NCBI GenBank assembly: GCA_034359265.1
Contig: CP136898.1
Location: 188,501-252,500 of the forward strand
Direction of reading: 5' to 3'
Source of the DNA: Canna indica
Taxonomy: Eukaryota; Streptophyta; Magnoliopsida; Zingiberales; Cannaceae
Length of the DNA: 64,000 nt
Shown here: piece by piece, positions 57,124-64,000 of the stretch
How the letters are laid out: each line of letters begins with the position of its first letter
Position numbering within the stretch: position 1 is the first letter of the stretch
The notes under the pieces: model-generated
What the model saw: the letters and a program-made list of their open reading frames with translations, nothing else
Told to the model about the DNA's origin: nothing
Database searches by the model: none
Program-made: the position numbers and the translations under genes

Positions 57124-57631
57124 TAGGGCTTATTAACCCGAAAATTTTAAAAAATTTATACCCGACCCGATTCGATTTTTTAATCGTGGCCCAACCCGAA
57201 TAACTCGAAAAAAGCAGACCCCGGCCTGATTAACCAGAATAACCCGAATTCGATTAAAATTCATCTTGGAAATGGTGATAAAAAATGTGAACAATTCATC
57301 TTGGAAATGATGATAAAAAATATGAACAATTGTATTAAAATTATAACTCTAGTAGGACATGAACTCAAAACCTCCTTCACTTTATCTCCAACCTTCTAAC
57401 CACAAAGCCAACACCATATTTTATCAATACATGTAACATAAATATGTATTTAACTTAAAATCAGGTCGGGTCGGGTTAAATAGGATTTTCACCTGAACCC
57501 GACCCACCCGAAATAGTAAATGAAATTTTTAAAAATGCAACCAAACCCGACCCGATATACCTGAATAACCCGACCTAAAATAAATTTTCAGATTAGTTTT
57601 TTCGGGTCGGATCGGGTTTTGCTCAGCCCTA
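57124..57631. mobile_element. hAT-like MITE rich in CCCGACCCG
   Basis: 508 bases between TAGGGCTTATTAACCC and GGGTTTTGCTCAGCCCTA, with short inverted ends TAGGGCT / AGCCCTA. Flanking octamers TATACAGG and TATACATG match at seven of eight positions, fitting an aged hAT duplication. The interior is rich in CCCGACCCG and AATAACCCGA. Confidence 0.6.
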
Positions 57632-57826
57632 TATACATGGGACAAAAAGATGATGCCTCAAACGATAATATTGCTCAAACTGTTTCAAGTATCTCATATT
57701 CTTCCAGAAATGATATCTATATTTCATGAAAGATTACGTTTATGTTTTTCTTCAAAGTTTGTTCTGGAATCAATGTTGTGGAATTTCTTACATGTATCTC
57801 CAAAATAATGGTTATGGAAAGATGTA

Positions 57827-58560
57827 TTACAACTTGCAAGCGTTGTTTGTCCTCATTAGCTCTATGTTGTCAGCTATTGTTGAGCCAGCAGTCCCCATAA
57901 ATCCTAATGATGCACAGCTGCAAACTGATTCTTGTATGTATAAAAGAATATCTGGTAACAAATGTTGGTCACAATCTTTCTTCTTGCTGAATCCTTCATA
58001 ATTTCGTGGAAGGAATCTGGTACCATGTTCTGAGGCCATTAGTCTCTTGGCAGCCTGCAAAACCAATTCAGAACGTTCATCCAGTGTGCAGTTGATATGA
58101 TGTATCTTTTGGAAGATATGCTAGGTATGTCCTAGTCCAGTTCACTACCTATATTTTCTTTTGAATAGATAGTGAGAAAAATATGAATAGGATCATTACC
58201 TATATTTTCTTTTGGCTTCAAGTCTTTCAACTTCTCTTCCAGTGTTCCAATGGTTCGAACTACCCATGGTTCTTAAACTACCCATCTAATAATCTAAGTT
58301 GTGCATAGAGGAATGATTTCTTAATATTGTTTAGTTCGAACTCCTTCCCCGCAGCCATGATTTCTAGGGTAAATGGTAGGAACTGAATTGCCTTCATCAA
58401 GGATTGTATCTGTGGGTCTCCCTGTACTTTGTGGATATGGATATACAGCTTAGAATCGTTGTAAGGTGCTGAGAAAAGTGTGTCAAAAGCTAATAAAGTG
58501 GATATTTCAATTTTTGATTCAGGTCTATAAGCTTTACTTATATCCTGCATACGAAAATTT
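57827..58560 (-). pseudogene. Unrecognised exon-like fragments, minus strand
   Basis: Two minus-strand frames look like coding exons rather than repeats. One, near 58550-58281, reads AYRPESKIEISTLLAFDTLF and EIMAAGKEFELNNIKKSFL before a stop. The other, 58060-57832, follows a TTTTGCAG acceptor and reads AAKRLMASEHGTRFLPRNYE and ASLGFMGTAGSTIADN. I do not recognise the family, and no start or other exons were found. It could be the 3' part of a host gene, intact or broken, or a captured piece. Confidence 0.35.
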
Positions 58561-59301
58561 CTTCTTTTTCATCAACTCTTTGTTGGGCTGGAAAGAATCC
58601 AAGTGTTCTGCACGTAGGCTGAAGTCTATTCTTTTATAAAAATACTAAATCATTCTAACTCATGTGCCTAATAATCTTTCTAATATTAATATATAATAAA
58701 GTGCTCATGATTTCATTATGAAATTATCATTCGTGCAATTGTGAATGATTAGAAGGATTATTAGATTGATTTTTAGAAGGATATAACAAGTTTCATTCTT
58801 TTATGCAGTTCCCTAGAAATTTTATCATTATCTCATGTTATACTTGATTCTTATTCAATGTATAAATTATAGTTTTTACCCTTTTTTTTTTCCATGTATG
58901 CTTTTTATTAAAACTTTTCTATGAATGCCTGCCTCTGCTTTAATATTTAATTTATGCAAAAAATAATATTCTAGATGTGCAATAGATTTCCGGATAACCA
59001 AACAAAAACGGCTTCTTCTCCTTCTTTTTGTTGCTTTTTTCTGACTCATAAATTCGATCCTAACTTCTCTGCTAATATGGATCTGTAAGAAGGTGAATTG
59101 AAACCACAAACAGGAAAACCTAATAATCATTAATTCCCTTTTCCTCCTCCATTCTTATTAGTTATTATTATTCATGCTCCCGTCAAAGGTACATTCACTT
59201 CATATCTCACTGAAATCTCTGGAAAAGAGTAAAAGTATGACCTTTAATTTTGCTATTGATTGCTTGTGCTTGGGATCTCGTGAATTTGCTGGAGTTGCCA
59301 G
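58561..59301. other. AT-rich spacer
   Basis: No supportable feature; AT-rich with short frames lacking recognisable domains. Confidence 0.4.
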
Positions 59302-59712
59302 ATGTCTTGGTCCTCCTCTTCTAATTCTCCCCCTTCGCTCTCCTCGCAACAGACGAAGTCCTCGTCCGCAAACGGGAACCACCCTAACAGCTTCTCCTCC
59401 TCCACTCCCCACAAGCACCACCACCACCCGAGCTCCGCTGCCACATCCCACCCGACAGCTCCCGCCATCACTAAGGGAGGAGAGGCATCGGCTGCGACGC
59501 TCGCCGACCTTTCATCTTCTCCTCGGGCGTCTCGTGACTTCTGTGTCGACAATGACTTCGCCGCGACCTTCCTCGCCCTCGAGTCCTTTACCCGCCGCTG
59601 GGCTTTGGCGGCAGGAGCTCCAGTGAGGAGCCCGGTATTTGGCGGGAGCTCCTCCCTATTTCGTTTCATTTCCTCTTCTTTTCCCCGACGGCGAAAAGGA
59701 GAAAGTATATAG
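59302..59712 (+). CDS. Possible small Ser/His-rich protein, or GC-rich gene fragment
   Basis: A GC-rich block of about 400 bases carries open frames on both strands: a + frame of 136 codons (MSWSSSSNSPPSLSS, then a His-rich HKHHHHPSS stretch, then FCVDNDFAATFLALESFT) and an overlapping minus frame at 59669-59253. The + frame starts with ATG and keeps a plausible ordered segment. Neither matches a family I know, and base composition alone can keep frames open, so this is a weak call. It may be the first exon of a longer gene or a fragment. Confidence 0.25.
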   Translation: MSWSSSSNSPPSLSSQQTKSSSANGNHPNSFSSSTPHKHHHHPSSAATSHPTAPAITKGGEASAATLADLSSSPRASRDFCVDNDFAATFLALESFTRRWALAAGAPVRSPVFGGSSSLFRFISSSFPRRRKGESI

Positions 59713-60908
59713 AGACAGGAAAAAAGGAGGGAGCTCTTTATAAATTATTCAAGGTATAGGGGTTATATGTAATTAGACAGCGGAACTTGAAAAATCAAGA
59801 GCGGGGACCAAATGGCATGCACGCTCGACATGGCACGGGGCATGTGAACAGCTTTACTCATTAGATCGCATGCATCATTCTTTTTCTCTCAAATCGAACG
59901 ACTACGTTTCGTGATTCATGGGGCCTGCTTACTTGCATTATTTAATTGATGCACTTCGTGTTCGGAGCAGAGCTCAACTGATCAGCTCCATTATTTTTCT
60001 TTAAAATTATAATATTTCCGTGAATAAGAACAAGAAGCATTATTTTCATCTTTATTGCAGCTGACTTGTACAAATTAAGATAAGAACAAGCTCGGCGGTT
60101 GTAACAGTGTCGGAGGTCAAATTAATTCCACGATCATGCATGCATGCGTGTTTCATGTTCTCTTTAAATTGCATATATATATATATATATGAGCTAGTTA
60201 ATTAAATTTCTAATACAAGTAATCAGCAGATTCAGCAGTTAGTGTTTTATCAAACAGAGATGACAGAGAGATTAGTGGCAGAAAATTAAGTGCAATTAAT
60301 AATAGATATGTAGCGAGCAAACTGCAAGAGCAGAGCTGGACATCACCACGAATGGTTTGCGTGCAATGTGCACAAATTAAGATTGGCATATCTTCGATTG
60401 GCCGGGTTGGCATTCACTTGGCAGGCAGACAGCGTGTCTCGATCCGGTCTTAAATTAAGCTACTCATATCCTAAATCTGGTGGCTTTTGTTTTGCCATCC
60501 AGGCTCCAGTTCACTAAAAATTAATTAATTAAAGTGATGACTTGGCTGTAAACAGCTCAACAAGCTAGCAAGATTTTGGGTCTCAGATGCATCATCCGAT
60601 AGTGTAGTAAATTGGGTCCAGAAAACAAAACATCTAAGAAATAACATTATGATTGAAGGAGCAACCTTGTGATCATGAAATCAACCACGCAATTAAATGT
60701 TATTCAAAACATTTAAAGTATTGACAAGCTTGATGAGAAAGGAACCACTTCGGTAGCTAATAACATCGTAATAAATTAAAGAATTGAGAATTCAATTAGA
60801 CGACGTACTAAAGAATTCAATTATAGTGTCGGGCTATCCAACTGAACCATAATTGCTGGGCTAAATATGAAAATCCAAATTGCACGTGTAGTTATAATTT
60901 TTATTTGG

Positions 60909-61251
60909 GAAAAGAGTTAAATTTGTACTTGAAGTATTGAAAAATGTGTAAATTTATTTATCAACTATATTTTTTAACAAAATTGCTCTCGACGTTACAT
61001 AATTGGATCATTTTTATCATTCTCATTAACGAAAGTCCACGTCAGCAAACGGAATCCCACGTGACAAGTGCAACTCGGCCACATAAGATGCCGATGGAAA
61101 ATGATACGTGACAATTATGTAGTGACAAGGGCAATTTTGGTACAAAATATATTTAAATGGGCAAATATGAATTTTTTTTAATACTTTAGGGGCAAATTTG
61201 CATCCTTTTCAATATTTCAGGGACAAATTTAATTATTTTTCTTTTATATAT
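60909..61251. repeat. Foldback MITE, complete copy
   Basis: The left arm (GTTAAATTTGTACTTGAAGT) is mirrored by the reverse complement of the right end (ATTTCAGGGACAAATTTAAT). The centre holds CACGTCAGCAAACG and CACGTGACAAG. About 340 bases, imperfect arms. Confidence 0.6.
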
Positions 61252-61814
61252 TATTATCATTAATGTGATTCTAATTAACACTATAAGAATGATGTTGATA
61301 TCATCTTTACCAAAATCAAGAAAATATAAACTTGACAATTATACTTTGTATTGTAACTGAAGTGTTTACTCAAAGATATAAACAACTTTAGTCATTTATC
61401 ATTACAATAATAAACCAACCAACAAAGTAGGTGTTAGTTCAGGTCGGATGGGTCGAGACTTGGTATGTCTCGATCCCGTCCCAATTTTGAGTCGGGACGC
61501 AAATATGTGTCTCATATGAGGCATCGCAATTTTGTCCCGGTCTCATCCTGATTTTGAATTGGGACGAGATTATCCACGAACTTTCGGGTCGGGTCGGGCC
61601 GGACCAGTTACTAATAATTAAATTTAATCAAAATTTTATTTTAGTAATTAAGAAATATCTTTTTGAATATTATTTTTGTTTCATCTTTAAAATTTATATT
61701 TCTCAAAAAATTTACTAAAGTATTTGTTTAAATTCTAAGATAGAAACCAAACTTGCAGAAATCGTGCAATGAACATAAAACACGTTGTTTGGGCACCATA
61801 TATATTTTATTCAA

Positions 61815-61957
61815 GGGAAACGGGCAAAATTTGTCTTAAAGTATTGAAAAATGTGCAAATTTGCTCCTAAAATATTGAAAGAGGTTTAGATTTGCCCCTT
61901 TAAATATGTTTTGGGCCAAAATTACCCTTGTCACTACATAAATTGCCACACGTCATT
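61815..61957. repeat. Half copy of the same foldback MITE, cut by CACTA copy E
   Basis: The segment with CAAAATTTGTCTTAAAGTAT and CCAAAATTACCCTTGTCACT matches one arm and part of the centre of the repeat at 60909-61251 (reverse complement of its right half). It breaks off within ACACGTCATT exactly where copy E starts, so E appears to have inserted into this repeat. Confidence 0.6.
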
Positions 61958-64000
61958 CACTACTAGAAAAATGGGCATCAGCAACGGCTGATGCCGTTGC
62001 TGAGCCGTTGCTGAAGAGAATCAGCAACGGCCGAGCCGTTGCAATGGAGCCGTGGCAGAAAATCGTGTTGCTAATAACTTAGCAACGGATCCGAAACGGC
62101 CGCTCGGGCCGTTGCTAAAAACGTTATCAGCAACGGTTTTGCCACGGACTCGGAGCCGTTGCTGATAACATTAATAGCAACGGCCGCTGAGTCCGTAGCA
62201 ACGCCGTTAGTAAAATCTCGTCACTAAGCCGTTGCTGTAGGTCATCAGCAACGGCTTTTGATACACTTTTAGCAACGGCTTTCCCACGGACGGCCGTGGG
62301 AAAGCCGTTGCTGATGATGTGAACCTGGTAACGAAAAAATTTAAAATTCCAAATTTCCATTGATACATTGATACATTATCTGATACATAACTCACACACT
62401 CATACACACATTCATTCACACATCACAAACACACGAAGATATACATCAAAACAATTATATTTATATTGATAATTATCCACGATAGTATAAAAATAATTCA
62501 AATACAAAATTGAAGTATCAATATCTCAGTAACAAAGTCAATATAAATTAAACAAGTTCAATATCTCAGTAACAAAGTCAATATAAAAAAAATCTCACGA
62601 TGACGATGAAGGATGGCCTGGATCATATGGCGGGGTCTGAAGTGCTTGAGTGTACACCGGCGTGGACTGACTCGAGGACGATGGATGAGATGATGCCGAA
62701 GAGATGCCTGCTTCGGGATGACCTGACATGTTGCGTAGCATAGCTTGTATATTCGCCATCATCTGACTCTGGCACTCCATCATCTCAGTCTGACGCACGA
62801 CCGTGTCCTCTAGAGTCCTTATTCTCCTACTATGATCATAACTGGATCTAGAGGTGGACGGCCGCTCACCAGCGACCGGAGGGGTCGGTGCCCCAAGTGG
62901 CCCTAGTACAGCTTGCGCATGACCACTATCTGCGAACCCATATACGCGGCCATGGTCCCAGCCACCTGCGGCCTCGACCCACGTTGCTGCGTCAAAGTCC
63001 TCGGGGGTACCCCCGCGCTGCACCACCGTTTGGCTGTAGGTCTCCTACTCGAGTTTGATTTTTTGTTTAATATTTATCATAAAACTTAAATTATAAATAT
63101 ATAATGAATAATTTAAACAAATATATAGTTACCATAATATATGCAGCGCGGTTGTCGATGTACTCTCCCGTCCCATGTGCTCGACGGTGAGTCCGCTCAA
63201 ACACCGCCATCGGGGAGGGTCGCTGGACAGTCCCGTCATCCGACACCGTCGTCTACATTTACAAAACAAATATATTAATTAGTACACATAGTAGCAAATA
63301 AAATATATAATTAAAAGATATATTTACCATACGGTTTGCGTGCACTGCAAATGCAACAGAGCCGCCGGTGTGACGCGCTGCTCCCCCCGACATGCGATTT
63401 CTAGCCGCATTCCGAGCAACCTCCTGCCATCGATCCGTCGACCATATTCCCATGAGCTGGTCCCATATATCCGAAGTAATCCAATCGGGGCCGTATCCCC
63501 GAGTCTCCGCGATGTTAGTGGTCCCAGCTCGGGCCATCGCTTGGGACCGAGCCTGCCCCAGCTCCCCGTTGTACCTTGCCCGGGAAATAGCCTCCCAGGC
63601 AGCGTAAATGAAGGGCCTTTGGTCCTCGGCCCATGTACAGTGAGCCTGCAAAATAATAATATCAGTACCAATATTAATCATCATGCATGTAAAAAAAAAA
63701 TATGTGCCTCAAACTCGCGCCATAACATGTCGACGTGCTCGCTAGGCACGTGAGACCACGTAGGCCATACCCCGTGCATGTATCGTCGAATAGTAGAAGA
63801 AATGCTCCTCGGCACTTCTTCTTGCTCGAACATGCACAACAAAAATAAATTTTAATATTATATTATGATATAATGAATTTGTAATGATTCATAATTCATG
63901 ATATATTACCGCTCCCCAATCACGCTAATCAATCTACGTGACTCTGTGGCTGGTGGAGGCTGCCACCTGTTCGGCCCGCGTGGCCGCCTGCGTCTGGATG
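61958..64000 (-). mobile_element. CACTA transposon copy E, partial (runs off the window)
   Basis: The + strand left end reads CACTACTAGAAAAATGGGC, the 3' terminus of a minus-strand element (left flank ATT). Its subterminal array runs to about 62320, and the second gene then fills 62595 to the window end. The 5' half, including any Tnp2 gene, lies beyond the window. Confidence 0.9.
62595..64000 (-). CDS. Second CACTA gene, partial (copy E)
   Basis: Minus-strand exons 5 (63044..62595), 4 (63252..63133), 3 (63645..63328) and 2 (63831..63708), with part of exon 1 (64000..63910), match the complete gene in copy C in size and phase, with open frames throughout. The N-terminus is beyond the window. 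The intron 2 donor is again GC. At the intron 1 acceptor, copy C has GCAG|G whereas this copy has GCAT|G (base 63832), so normal splicing of exon 1 to 2 is doubtful. Otherwise the Transposase_24-like block and the coiled coil are intact. Confidence 0.75.

Larger units (their letters stand above)
59713..61957. other. AT-rich intergenic sequence with foldback MITEs
   Basis: No gene is supported. An AT microsatellite lies near 60174-60190. Foldback repeats at 60909-61251 and 61815-61957 are listed separately. Around 61440-61610 is a short GGGTCGGG / GTCTCGATCCCG stretch like the edges of the hAT-type MITEs elsewhere in the window. Confidence 0.45.

Noticed and set aside
1..64000. tRNA or rRNA genes
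   Set aside because: No cloverleaf-like sequence with A and B box motifs or rRNA core sequence was noticed on either strand by eye; the tRNA-like words near 20208 belong to the Copia primer binding site.

Overview
The window is nuclear DNA from a flowering plant. The reasons are genes with short GT-AG introns, an intact plant-type Ty1/Copia retrotransposon with an initiator-Met tRNA primer site, CACTA (En/Spm) transposons, L1-type LINE debris, MITEs, and a cluster of GT61 glycosyltransferases. GT61 tandem expansion is typical of monocots with arabinoxylan-rich walls, so a monocot is my guess, but nothing in the window proves it.

Layout. Positions 1-17100 hold three GT61 genes in tandem on the + strand (3324-5396, 9784-12247, 14877-17066), separated by AT-rich spacer, a LINE tail and foldback MITEs. 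Positions 17100-26730 hold MITE-like repeats, a structurally intact Copia element (19875-25068, 5-bp target duplication GTCGG, LTRs differing at one base) and a broken NRT2 nitrate-transporter fragment. From 26730 to the end, five copies of one CACTA family dominate: A (26730-32643, +), B (37524-42896, -), C (44226-48682, +), D (54189-56856, +) and E (61958 to past the window end, -). A fourth GT61 gene lies on the minus strand (34777-36449) between A and B. B and C lie head to head in one LINE. Between C and D is a broken host gene carrying a hAT-type MITE in an exon and a 1.5-kb Harbinger-like element in an intron.

How the parts work together. The GT61 proteins are predicted Golgi type II membrane enzymes. 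Each has a short cytosolic tail, one signal anchor, a variable stem encoded by small phase-1 exons, and a catalytic domain encoded by one large last exon. They probably add xylosyl or arabinosyl side chains to xylan. The CACTA family encodes two proteins: a Tnp2-type transposase and a second multi-exon protein with a Transposase_24-like domain and a C-terminal coiled coil. No copy here has both intact. A keeps most of Tnp2 but with stops and a frameshift, B keeps a 778-aa Tnp2 lacking its C-terminus, C keeps a fully spliceable second gene but only the ends of Tnp2, D keeps only decayed second-gene exons, and E is cut by the window edge. All are presumably non-autonomous.
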